NCBI GenBank assembly: GCA_026315105.1
Contig: CM048748.1
Span: 482,201,150 to 482,265,149, forward strand
From: Locusta migratoria
Taxonomy: Eukaryota > Arthropoda > Insecta > Orthoptera > Acrididae
Length of the DNA stretch: 64,000 bases
Direction of reading: 5' to 3'
Position numbers and translations under genes: made by a program. Position 1 is the first letter of the stretch. The number at the start of each line of letters is the position of its first letter. Positions 54,186 to 63,330 of this stretch are shown here, one piece after another. Below the pieces are notes generated by a model. The model made no database searches, had not been told where the DNA came from, and worked only from the letters and a program-made list of their open reading frames with translations.

Positions 54186-55145
54186 ATCTGTGGTGACAAG
54201 AACTCCCTTTTTTAATATACTATGGGTCTCAAAGAGGTCTTCACAGACCTAGTCCACAAACAGATCTCCCAGGCCATATCCTCACACATCCGAAATCCTC
54301 TCTCTAACACCAGTAACCATCCACAAAAAAGCGCTTCCCTTGTCACCCAGTGCTATCCTGGACTCTAACAACTAAATTACATCCTTAGCTAAGGTTTTGA
54401 TTTTCTATCCTTGTGCCCAGTTATGAGAGACATCCTGCCCAAGATCCATCCCACCCTTCCTAAAGTGGTGTTTCGTCGCCCTCCCAACCTCCACAACATC
54501 CTAGTTCATCCCTATGCCACCCTGAAACCCAACCCACTGCCACAGGGATCATATCCTTGTGGAATACCCTGCTGCATGATCTGTCCAATCCACCCTCCCA
54601 GCACTTCCTATTCCAGTCCAGTCACAGACTTATCCTACCCTATCAGAGGCTGGGCCACTTGTGAAAGCAGCGATGTAATTTACCAACTGTGCCGCAATCA
54701 CTATGCAGCTTTCTATATTGGCATGACCACTAACCAGCTGTCCATTAGGATGAATGTCCACTGCCAAACTGTGGCCAATAACAATGGCTGCTTCACAACC
54801 TGGGCCATCTGGATCCTCCTACCCACCACCAGTTTTTGCACAAAAGTGTGTTTGATTTATTTAATTATTTTATTTTGTTTTGTTTTATTTTATTTATTTT
54901 CCTCTCCTCACCCACCTCACCACTCCATTCCTACGCTGCATCTCATTCCTCCCATATGCGTACATGATCTGCAAGACCATGCTGTATTCATCCGCAGCAC
55001 TATGATGCAACCTTCCTATTCCCCCTCCCACCTCTATTTCCACACCATGGAGCACAATTCAGAGTGCAGCAGTGGAAGCTGACGGTTGTGTGACTGGGTT
55101 GTGTGATTGTGTGAATGTTCTATTTTCTGAAGAAGGCCACAGCAG

Positions 55146-55150
<5 letters not shown>
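54186..55150 (+). pseudogene. Penelope-like element relic 2, continuation: linker, GIY-YIG, terminal repeat
   Basis: Downstream half of the element split at 32182. Linker MRDILPKIHPTLPKVVFRRP, CGIPCCMICPIHPP; endonuclease SSDVIYQLCRNHYAAFYIGM, TTNQLSIRMNVH (IY and YIG motifs and the arginine present). This domain is open from 54411 to about 54840, then runs into 3' untranslated sequence and a terminal repeat whose core is decayed (ctgaagaaggccacagc near 55122). The 36559-37096 palindrome is built from this subfamily's terminal repeat. Confidence 0.8.
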
Positions 55151-55176
<26 letters not shown>

Positions 55177-55243
55177 TTATGAACTCTGAGCAAGGGGTTG
55201 AACACCTGTACAGATTACCTTTTAGCATAGTCCTTACTTAGTA

Positions 55244-55279
<36 letters not shown>
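55145..55279. repeat. (AT)n and (CT)n microsatellites
   Basis: AT dinucleotides at 55145-55171 and CT dinucleotides at about 55240-55279. Confidence 0.9.
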
Positions 55280-56762
55280 CACAACACGATTTAAGAAAAT
55301 ACCTTACTACAGTTCTCATATTTAACATGTTATAGCCTCTGTAAACAACCAAAATATTTTGTTAAATTTTACTAAGCTTGCCAAATATGTTGACCAAGTA
55401 CAGTGCTGTTTAACATATTTGTAAAACATAGAAGCGCTCGACAGCAATTTTGATTGACGAACAATCTGATAACATTGTGAATGCTGTTCGTGTTAATGTT
55501 TCGCCACATATTCTTCGTGAAAAATATATTATTATTTTGTTATTGTATTGTGAGTTTTCATAACTATAGAAAATAAGATCAAAGATGAAAAGAAATTAGC
55601 ACTAGCAAATACCATATTTCAGAGGTTTTGTGTATTTTATTCAGGAAGAGATTAGGAAACACAAATTAAGGGGATTAAATGAAATTACAAAAAAAAAAAA
55701 AAGTTCTCCTGACTGCGTCATCAAAACTTTTTTCATAAATGGGCCTGCAGCAGTGAGTATATAATAATATGACATTTTTAATAAGTATAATAACCTTTAC
55801 TGCTGCTTATTAGCTTGCATCAAAACAGCTGTCAAATAAGAAAGTCATTACATTAAAAATTATTAAAAAACAACTTTTAAAGAAAGGTACCAATAAAAAT
55901 CATATAGAGATAGAGATGCTGTGTGTGTATTAGCAACAAATGGAAAACCACTTGACAATGCCAAATACGGTGAAAAAGCTGTAGTGGACAAATAAATAAA
56001 GCTAATAAGCAGCAGTAAAGGTTATTATACTTATTAAAAAGTTCTCCGATTGTCCCACAAATGTTGTAGGCTACATACTCCTACACTGTGATACTTTAAT
56101 GAACTCTCATTAGAGAACTAATATGACAATGAAAGTATTAAACAGTTTATAAAAATTTTCTCTGTCCATTTGCAGAACCTACACTACTGCCGCCTACTTA
56201 CATTTCGCGTAAAGATCACAAAGACAAGATAAGAGAAATTAGGGCTCGTACGGAGGCATATAGGCATTCTTTTTTTTTCTCTCTCTCTTTTAATTTGGGA
56301 GTGGAATAGGAAAGGAAATGCCTACTAGTGGTACAGTGTACCCTCCGCCACGCACGTTACGGTGAATTGCGGAGTATGTATGTAGATGTAGAACATTCAC
56401 GTGTATATTTCACTTTCATTATATACCATTCTTTGGACCAACGTCTTGTTTTATTCTTCTTATTTATATACAGTGTTCTACCTGAATTTGTAGACATTCC
56501 TAATGATGTCAAAACACAGCATAAACTAACCTGGTTAAAAAGTGAGGTTAAATTGAAAATTGGCAAATTTGTGACTAGCTAGATAAGACTGATTTTGACA
56601 AACATGTATGATCATTTACAAGAATCTTTATACGTGATCTTGTCTATGGTTTTTTTGCACTCATGCCTTAACTCTCAATTCCGCTCAAAACTACACTACT
56701 ACATTTCATTTACAAATATTATGTGACTCACACATCTCTTTGAACATCCTAATTAATATTAC
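55280..56762. other. Intron sequence downstream of STOML2 exon B, nothing recognised
   Basis: AT-rich. A segment near 55790-55830 (ataacctttactgctgctta) recurs inverted and direct near 56000-56040, hinting at a small unidentified repeat. No coding evidence. Confidence 0.45.
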
Positions 56763-56918
56763 CTGAAGCCAGGATTCTTGCCCGTTTTTGACCCTCAGCA
56801 ACATTAATGTCAGCTTCTCTCATTCCCTCAGACTCCAATATGGCAGCTCTTTTCTTCCTCTCAGCTTCTACTTGCATTTGCATTGCTTCCTGCACTCGAT
56901 TAGGAAGTTTGATGTCAC
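56763..56918 (-). CDS. STOML2: STOML2 exon B
   Basis: 156 bp: two bases finishing an arginine codon, 51 codons, one base of the next glutamate. Acceptor aaatacacag, donor CAG/GTAATA. The peptide reads DIKLPNRVQEAMQMQVEAER, KKRAAILESEGMREADINVA, EGQKRARILAS. This is the most conserved part of stomatin-like protein 2: end of the SPFH domain and start of the helical region (the AMQMQVEAER-KRA--LESEG motif). Only 80 bp separate it from exon A, but 41 kb from exon C. Confidence 0.93.
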
Positions 56919-56998
56919 CTGTGTATTTGAATCATTGTACTGAAAGTTCATTACAATAACATCATTAATACAAATTGTCATTTAGATACATTACTTAC

Positions 56999-57126
56999 GG
57001 ATTTCATATCTGAGACAAGTTATTCCCCAAGCTTCACTAGCTTTGTTGATAGATTCAACTATGCTCACATTTAGATTCTCTCTTTCCATGAAAACATTAT
57101 CCAGTGATATCTTTCCAAGCTCAGAT
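56999..57126 (-). CDS. STOML2: STOML2 exon A (SPFH domain)
   Basis: 128 bp: one base finishing an arginine codon, 42 codons, one base of the next arginine. Acceptor attttcacag, donor C/GTAAGT. The peptide reads SELGKISLDNVFMERENLNV then SIVESINKASEAWGITCLRY EI, matching the SPFH/Band 7 core of stomatin-like protein 2 (RSELGK-SLD-VF-ERE-LN--IV--IN-A---WGI-CLRYEI). The preceding exon is not in the window, so the next upstream intron is at least 6.9 kb. Confidence 0.93.
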
Positions 57127-57362
57127 CTGTGAAAATGTACTGGTTATTATTATATTTACTCGTTTCCAAGTTTTGCTACAAAATAAATAAGTATACTGTT
57201 TTAGTAATGCTTGTGTTAAATAGTTTAGCCATATAGTATCAGTCAGTCAGGTGTCTCTCGACGAGCTGGTCCTTTTGGTAAGTCATCTCATTTCTATTTT
57301 TATTTATATATAAAATAGATGAAGTACACTTACCAGGCGAAGGGGCACAGGCAGTAATAGCA

Positions 57363-57368
57363 ACAAAT

Positions 57369-57420
<52 letters not shown>
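57363..57420. repeat. (CA)n microsatellite in terminal repeat
   Basis: Visible pure CA run next to the core at 57425. Confidence 0.95.
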
Positions 57421-57423
<3 letters not shown>

Positions 57424-57424
57424 T

Positions 57425-57455
57425 GCTAGCTTTCGCAGCCTAGCTGCTTCATCAG
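57425..57455 (-). ncRNA. Hammerhead-like core with canonical CUGAUGA
   Basis: CTGATGA-A-GCAGC-TAG-GCTGC-GAAAGCTAGC: the best match here to the hammerhead core, with both conserved boxes perfect and a compensated stem II. A self-complementary GCTAGC follows GAAA. Confidence 0.5.
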
Positions 57456-57639
57456 GCAGAAGGGAGGAGAAGGAAAAGGAAATGATGAGGGTTTTAAGGA
57501 AGGGGCTAAGGAGCCATTCCAATCCCGGGACAGGAAAGACTTACCTTGGGGGAAAAAATGGAGGGTAAATAAATGCACACACACCCACACATTTACACAG
57601 ACACAAGTACACTTAGGCAGACATACTGTAGAACTGAAG

Positions 57640-59422
57640 AGGGGCACTTCTGGGGTTTTGTTGAAGGTTCTTAAATTGGGGGGATGAGGAAGTGGCTCTG
57701 GCAATTTGCTTCTGTACCAGACCAGGAGGATAGCTGCGGGATGTGAAGGCTGTTATCAGGTTATTGGTGTATTGGTTCAGGGATTCAGGACTGGAGCAGA
57801 CTCGTTTGCCACGAAGACCTAAGCTGTAGGGAAGGGAACGTTTGATGTGGAAAGGATGGCAGCTGCCATAATGCAGGTACTGTTGTTTATTGGTAGGTTT
57901 GATGTGGACGGATGTGTGTAGTTGGCCGTTGGATAGATGGAGGTCGACATCGAGGAAAGTGGCATGGGATTTGGAATAGGACCAGGTGAATTTGATGGGA
58001 CCAAAGGAGTTGAGGTTGGAGAGGAAATTCTGGAGTTCTTCTTCACTGTGAGTCCAGATCATGAAGATGTCGTCAATGAATCTATACCAAACTTTGGGTT
58101 GACAGGCTTGGGTGTCCAGGAAGGCTTCCTCTAAGCGTCCCATAAATAAGTTCGGTACGAGGGTGCCATCCCGGTCCCCATGGCTGTTCCCTTTAGTTGT
58201 TGGTATGTCCGGCCCTCAAAAGTGAAGAAGTTGTGGGTTAGGATGAAGCTGGATAGGGTATTAAGGAAAGAGGTTTTAGGTAAGGAAGTGGGTGGTCGGC
58301 GTGAAAGGAAATATTCCATCGCAGCGAGGCCCTAGGCATGTGGGATATTAGTGTATAAGGAAGTGGCATCGATGGTTACAAGGATGGTTTCAGGAGGTAA
58401 CAGGCTGGGTAAGGATTTCAGGCGATCAAGGAAGTGGTTGGTGTCTTTGATGAAGGATGGGAGACTGCACATGATGGGTTGAAGGTGTTGGTCTATGTAG
58501 GCAGAGATTCGTTCTGTTGGGGCTTGGTAACCGGCCACAATGGGGCGGCCGGGATGATTGGGTTTGTGAATCTTGGGAAGTAGGTAGGGGTGCGGGGTGT
58601 CGGTGGAGTCATGAGGTTAATGGAGTCAGGTGAAAGGTTTTGTAGGGGGCCTAAGGTTTTGAGGATTCCTTGAAGCTCTGCCTGGACATCAGGGATAGGA
58701 TTGTGTTGACAAACTTTGTAGGTAGTATTGTCTGAAAGCTGACGCAGTCCCTCAGCCACATACTCCCGCCGATCAAGTACCACGGTTGTGGATCCCTTGT
58801 CGGCTGGGAGAATGACGATGGAACGGTCAGCTTTCAGATCACGGATGGCTCGGGATTCAGCTGTAGTAATGTTGGGAGTAGGATTAAGGTTTTTTAGGAA
58901 AGACTGAGAGGCAAGGTTGGAAGTAAGGAATTCCTGGAAGGTTTGAAGAGGGTGATTTTGAGGAAGAGCAGGTGGGTCTAGCTGTGATGGAGGACGGAAC
59001 TGTTCCAGGCAAGGTTCTATTTGAGTCATGTCTTGGGGAGCTGGATCATTAGGAAGAGGATTATTTTTCTTCGTGGCAAAGTGATATCTCCAGCAAAGAC
59101 TGCGAGTATAGGATAGTAAATCTTTCACAAGGGCTGTTTGGTTGAATTTGGGAGTAGGGCTAAAGGTCAGCCCTTTGGATAGGACAGAGGTTTCAGATTG
59201 GGAGAGAGGTTTAGAGGAGAGGTTGACCACTGAATTGGGATTTTGTTGTTCCGGATTGTGTGGATTGGAATTTTGAGGTTTGGGAGGGAGAGGAGTTGGG
59301 AGTGGGAGATTGAGTAGATGGGAGAGACTGGGTTTGTGTGCAACCAGAGGAGGTTGAGGTTTACTGGAGAGATTGTTGAGGGAGAGAGTATTGCCTTTCT
59401 GGAGGTGGGTGACCAGGAGATT

Positions 59423-59487
<65 letters not shown>

Positions 59488-59850
59488 TTTTCTTTTTTTT
59501 TTTTTTTTTTTTTTTCGGTGCTGGGTGGCATGCTGTTCTAATTTGTGGTTGGCCTGAAGGAGGATATTCTGAACTGCAGGTGTAGATGTAGGAGAGGAAA
59601 GGTTGAGGATTTTGATTAGGGATAGGAGTTGACAGGTGTGTTCATTGGCGGAGTTGATGTGTAGGTTAAGGATTAGGCGGGTGAGGGATATGGATTGTTC
59701 AGTTTTTAATTGGTATAGGGCGGGATGAAAGGATGGATTACAGCCAGAGATGGGAACTTTCTGTGTGAGGCCCTTGGGAGTGATTCCAAATGTCAGACAA
59801 GCCTGCATAAAAAGAATGTGGGAGCGTAATCTGACTAGGGAAAAAAGCAT
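57640..59850 (-). pseudogene. Penelope reverse transcriptase relic
   Basis: About 730 codons in five frames. N-terminus MLFSLVRLRSHILF..., then NLSSKPLSQSETSVLSKGL, RSIVILPADKGSTTVVLDRR, YVAEGLRQLSDNTTYK (palm/fingers of Penelope RTs), TILVTIDATSLYTNIPHA (motif A, then a CAG-to-TAG nonsense near 58332), FILTHNFFTFEGRTYQQLKG, TAMGTGMAP, frameshift, VWYRFIDDIFMIWTHSEEEL (FIDD catalytic pair), then SYSKSHATFLDVDLHLSNG and the C-terminal VQKQIARATSS. A frameshift near 58575 is shared with the copy at 63331. An (AT)n plus poly-T tract is embedded in the N-terminal part. Confidence 0.88.
59424..59515. repeat. (AT)n followed by poly-T inside Penelope coding sequence
   Basis: AT dinucleotides to 59484, then T-rich to 59515. 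On the minus strand it stays open, giving a lysine run followed by alternating tyrosine-isoleucine. Confidence 0.95.
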
Positions 59851-59988
59851 GTTTACAGAGGGAATGTAAATAAAACTGGATGGGGTTGTTGTAGGGATGT
59901 TGTAAGGAAGGCATAATATATGGATGAAGGAAAAGTGAGAAATATGGGCTATGTAACAGGTTGCAATGAACGAATAAAATAATATAAT

Positions 59989-59995
<7 letters not shown>

Positions 59996-60052
<57 letters not shown>
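59996..60052. repeat. (AT)n microsatellite
   Basis: Pure AT run abutting the left end of the palindrome at 60053. Confidence 0.95.
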
Positions 60053-60058
<6 letters not shown>

Positions 60059-60120
60059 GACGAAGATTACTCACCAGGCGAAGGAGCACAGGTGTGACAG
60101 CATCACAAATAAATAAATGA

Positions 60121-60121
<1 letters not shown>

Positions 60122-60189
<68 letters not shown>
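60122..60189. repeat. (CA)n microsatellite in terminal repeat
   Basis: Visible pure CA run. Confidence 0.95.
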
Positions 60190-60191
<2 letters not shown>

Positions 60192-60192
<1 letters not shown>

Positions 60193-60223
60193 GCAAGCTT
60201 TCGCAACCCAGTTGCGTCTTCAG
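60192..60223 (-). ncRNA. Hammerhead-like core
   Basis: CTGAAGA-C-GCAAC-TGG-GTTGC-GAAAGCTTGCG; the base after the CUGANGA box is C here and could pair to extend stem II at the expense of the GAAA box. Confidence 0.42.
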
Positions 60224-60527
60224 GCAGTAGGGAAGGAGAGGGAAAAGGAAATGATGAGGGTTTTAAGGAAGGGGGTAAGGAGCCATTCCAATCCCGGGAG
60301 AGGAAAGACTTACCTTGGGGGAAAAAATGGAGGGTAAACAAATGCACACATGCCCACACATTCACACAGACGCACTTGTGTCTGTGTGAATGTGTGGGCA
60401 TGTGTGCATTTGTTTACCCTCCATTTTTTCCCCCAAGGTAAGTCTTTCCTCTCCCGGGATTGGAATGGCTCCTTACCCCCTTCCTTAAAACCCTCATCAT
60501 TTCCTTTTCCCTCTCCTTCCCTACTGC

Positions 60528-60559
60528 CTGAAGACGCAACTGGGTTGCGAAAGCTTGCG
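60528..60559 (+). ncRNA. Hammerhead-like core
   Basis: Inverted twin of 60192-60223, identical in the core. Confidence 0.42.
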
Positions 60560-60701
60560 ATTGTGTGTGTGTGTGTGTGTGTATTCATTTATTTATTTGT
60601 GATGCTGTCACACCTGTGCTCCTTCGCCTGGTGAGTAATCTTCGTCTATTTTTTATAATTTATTTTATTTTTCCTGCTAGGAATTTTTCGTCTTAATAAT
60701 C

Positions 60702-60705
<4 letters not shown>

Positions 60706-60766
<61 letters not shown>
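60706..60766. repeat. (AT)n microsatellite between opposed terminal repeats
   Basis: Pure AT run; the flanks on both sides are the outer ends (tcgtcttaata / tattaagacga) of oppositely oriented repeats. Confidence 0.95.
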
Positions 60767-60769
<3 letters not shown>

Positions 60770-60890
60770 GACGAAAAGTTCCTAGCAGGAAAAATAAAAT
60801 ATAAAAAATAGACGAAGATTACTCACCAGGCGAAGGAGCACAGGTGTGACAGCATCACAAATAAATAAATGAATACACACACACACAATC

Positions 60891-60921
60891 GCAAGCTTTC
60901 GCAACCCAGTTGCGTCTTCAG
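60891..60921 (-). ncRNA. Hammerhead-like core, left arm
   Basis: Same core as 60192-60223, next to a short (CA)n. Confidence 0.42.
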
Positions 60922-61189
60922 GCAGTAGGGAAGGAGAGGGAAAAGGAAATGACGAGGGTTTTAAGGAAGGGGGTAAGGAGCCACTCCAATCCTGGGAGAG
61001 GAAAGACTTACCTTGGGGGAAAAATTGGAGGGTAAACAAATGCACACATGCCCACACATTCACACAGACACAAGTACACCTAGGCAGACATACTGTAGAA
61101 AGCAAAGAAGTTAAGTTATAGAAGTTAAGAAGTTAGACAGAGATACCACTTGAGGCAGAGGCTCTGTCCAGAGAACTGATGCAAAGATG

Positions 61190-61902
61190 TAGAGAAACAA
61201 ATTGCCAGAGCTACTACCTCATCCCCCCAAATTCAGAACCTTCAACAGAAGAATCCCAGAAGTGCCCCTCTTGTCACCCGATACTTTCCGGGACTGGAGC
61301 GGACTCTAAATGTGGCTCTCCAGCAAGGATACGACTTCCTTAAATCCTGCCCCGAAATGAGATCCGTCCTTCATGACATCCTTCCTACTCCACCGAGAGT
61401 GTCTTTCCGCCGCCCACCTAACCTCCGTAACCTCCTAGTCCACCCCTATGAAATCCCCAAACCACCTTCCCTACCTTCTGGCTCCTACCCTTGTAACCGC
61501 CCCCGTTGTAAAACCTGCCCTATGCACCCTTCCACCACCATTTACTCCAGTCCTGTAACCCGGAAGGTGTACACGATCAAAGGCAGAGCCACTTGCGATA
61601 GTACCCACATGATCTACCAACTGACATGCCTGCACTGTGAAGCGTTCTATGTGGGAATGACCAGCAACAAACTGTCCATTCGCATGAATGGACACAGGCA
61701 GACAGTGTTTGTTGGTAACGAGGATCACCCTGTGGCTAAACACGCATTGGTGCATGGCCAGCACATCTTGGCACAGTGCTACACCGTCCGGGTTATCTGG
61801 ATACTTCCCACTGACACCAATCCTTCAGAACTCCGGAGATGGGAACTAGCCCTTCAGCATATTCTCTCTTCCCGTTGCCCACCTGGTCTCAACCTCCGCT
61901 AA
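61190..61902 (+). CDS. Penelope C-terminal fragment: linker plus intact GIY-YIG endonuclease
   Basis: About 237 open codons to the stop at 61900, with no in-frame ATG at its start, because the RT-coding part is replaced by the inverted arm at 61190. RT tail: VEKQIARATTSSPQ. Linker: SCPEMRSVLHDILPTPPRVS, CNRPRCKTCPMHP (likely zinc ligands). Endonuclease: THMIYQLTCLHCEAFYVGMT then SNKLSIRMNGHRQTVFVG, with the IY and YVG motifs, the CLHC insertion of canonical Penelope elements and the catalytic-region arginine, ending QHILSSRCPPGLNLR. It is the only undamaged endonuclease domain in the window. Whether it is ever expressed is unknown; it could act in trans for RT-only copies. Confidence 0.85.
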
Positions 61903-62196
61903 ATTTGAATTCCCACCCACCTTCTTAACATCTTTGCATCAGTTCTCTGGACAGAGCCTCTGCCTCAAGTGGTATCTCTGTCTAACGTCTTAACTTCTAT
62001 AACTTAACTTCTTTGCTTTCTACAGTATGTCTGCCTAGGTGTACTTGTGTCTGTGTGAATGTGTGGGCATGTGTGCATTTGTTTACCCTCCATTTTTTCC
62101 CCCAAGGTAAGTCTTTCCTCTCCCAGGATTGGAATGGCTCCTTACCCCCTTCCTTAAAACCCTCATCATTTCCTTTTCCCTCTCCTTCCCTACTGC

Positions 62197-62230
62197 CTGA
62201 AGACGCAACTGGGTTGCGAAAGCTTGCGAT
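62197..62230 (+). ncRNA. Hammerhead-like core, right arm
   Basis: CTGAAGA-C-GCAAC-TGG-GTTGC-GAAAGCTTGCG, identical to the left arm core on the other strand. Confidence 0.42.
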
Positions 62231-62335
62231 TGTGTGTGTGTGTGTATTCATTTATTTATTTGTGATGCTGTCACACCTGTGCTCCTTCGCCTGGTGAGTA
62301 ATCTTCGTCTATTTTTTATATTTTATATAAGATAA

Positions 62336-62985
62336 GCAAAAAGGAAGAAAATAGAAAAAAGAAAAAGTCGTTAAAATTCGTTGTTGACACTGTGGTCACC
62401 TTAAGTGGTCAAGCACGTAGTATTAATGGTTAGGTAGTGGTAAGGCGGGCAAACGAGGTTTAAGGATGGTGAAAATCGGAAAAAAGTACGAGAAAATCGC
62501 GTGAAAAGCAAGGAAAACGTCTAAATAGGATTGGTGAAGTGGTAGCAGATTACGATATTGAGGCTAAGAATAGTCTGACGATGGAATAGTAGAGTCAAAA
62601 CCAACGTAAAGTAGCTGAAATACGTTCGGAAAAGTAGGAAAAACGAACGGAAATGTGAAAAAACGGGTATGGAAACAAACGTGAGGTGACTAGGAAATGC
62701 CGAAAATGGTTATAAACAATATGAGAAACTACAGTTGTGAATTAATGTTTACGTTATATAGCGAGAAAATTTAATGAGCGGCGTATTTCAGTCGGAAGAA
62801 GGAGTAATGGAAGTGGTAAAAATCATATAAAAGTACTCAAAGGTTAGGTTAGGAAGTGAACGTATTGTTGTAAGTATTGGCGAAATGTGAACAGTAAGAT
62901 AAGAAGGGAATAAGAATGGAACTGCTATATAAAATATATATAAATGAATAAATAAAAACAAAAACGCAAAAACAAGGGAAAGTTA
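62336..62985. other. Unassigned A-rich sequence between Penelope units
   Basis: No open frame; purine-rich plus strand with repeated gaaaa and ggtaa words. It could be an untranslated leader of a Penelope element, but nothing here confirms that. Confidence 0.4.
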
Positions 62986-63330
62986 GAAGACAGGAAAGAC
63001 TTACCTTGGGGGAAAAATGGAGGGTAAATAAATGCACATACACCCACACATTTACACAGACACAAGTACACTTAGGCAGACATACTGTAGAACTGTAGAC
63101 AGCAAAGAAGTTAGAAGTTAGACAGAGATGCCACTTGAGGCAGAGGCTCTGTCCAGAGAACCAAGGCAAAGATGTTAAGATGGTGGGTGGGAATTCGAAT
63201 TTAGTGGAGGTTGAGACCAGGTGGGCAACGGGAAGAGAGAATATGCTGAAGGGCTAGTTCCCATCTCCGGAGTTCTGAAGGATTGGTGTCAATGGGAAGC
63301 ATCCAGATAACCTGGACGGTGTAGCACTGT
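62986..63330 (-). mobile_element. Penelope 3' fragment, minus arm of a head-to-head junction
   Basis: Minus strand: end of the GIY-YIG frame (63330-63215, the block with aggttatctggatgcttccc), the 3' untranslated block (63165-63115) and the start of the terminal repeat (63090-62986), truncated before its core. At 63330/63331 it flips into plus-strand RT sequence. Confidence 0.78.

Larger units (their letters stand above)
3116..57126 (-). other. STOML2: STOML2 host gene, 3' half (four exons, three introns)
   Basis: Four minus-strand exons join without a frame error: phases are 2 at the first acceptor, then 1, 1 and 0. Together they give about 176 residues colinear with the middle and end of stomatin-like protein 2, roughly residues 135-310 of the ~356-residue human protein as I remember it. 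Introns are 56919-56998 (80 bp), 15731-56762 (41,032 bp) and 3245-15614 (12,370 bp), the two large ones being almost entirely transposable elements. The exons encoding the N-terminus, with the mitochondrial targeting region and first half of the SPFH domain, must lie beyond 64000, and the last C-terminal exon probably beyond base 1. I saw no frameshift or stop inside the exons, so the gene looks functional. Confidence 0.9.
57240..59900 (-). mobile_element. Penelope-like element lacking its endonuclease
   Basis: Minus strand: N-terminal region and RT (59850-57640), then directly the terminal repeat (about 57630-57300) with a hammerhead-like core. The linker and GIY-YIG domain present at 61285-61902 are absent: coding sequence stops after NPRSAPL and the tctacagtatgtctgcctaa block follows. 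Beyond the repeat, 57245-57290 matches the 3' module of another terminal-repeat family in the opposite orientation. Confidence 0.83.
60053..60705. mobile_element. Palindromic pair of Penelope terminal repeats
   Basis: Minus repeat 60053-60373 and plus repeat 60374-60705 meet at a centre near 60373 (acacagacgcac/ttgtgtctgtgtg). Arms are near-identical apart from CA-run length (about 68 bp versus about 20 bp). The outer right end carries ctgctaggaatttttcgtc. AT runs lie on both outer sides. No coding sequence. I could not identify a target duplication because of the AT runs. Confidence 0.82.
60767..62335 (+). mobile_element. Endonuclease-only Penelope unit bounded by ~420-bp inverted repeats
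   Basis: Left arm about 60767-61189 and right arm about 61931-62335 are near-identical inverted copies: terminal repeat plus the 3' untranslated block with ctctgcctcaagtggtatct. Between them lies one open Penelope C-terminal reading frame (61190-61902). RT is absent. The right arm stops about 45 bp short of the left arm's outer end. The near-identity of the arms suggests either recent origin or conversion. Confidence 0.83.

Noticed and set aside
7027..62335. CRISPR-like or regularly spaced repeat array
   Set aside because: Recurring blocks are dispersed Penelope terminal repeats in both orientations with irregular spacing; there is no repeat-spacer regularity.
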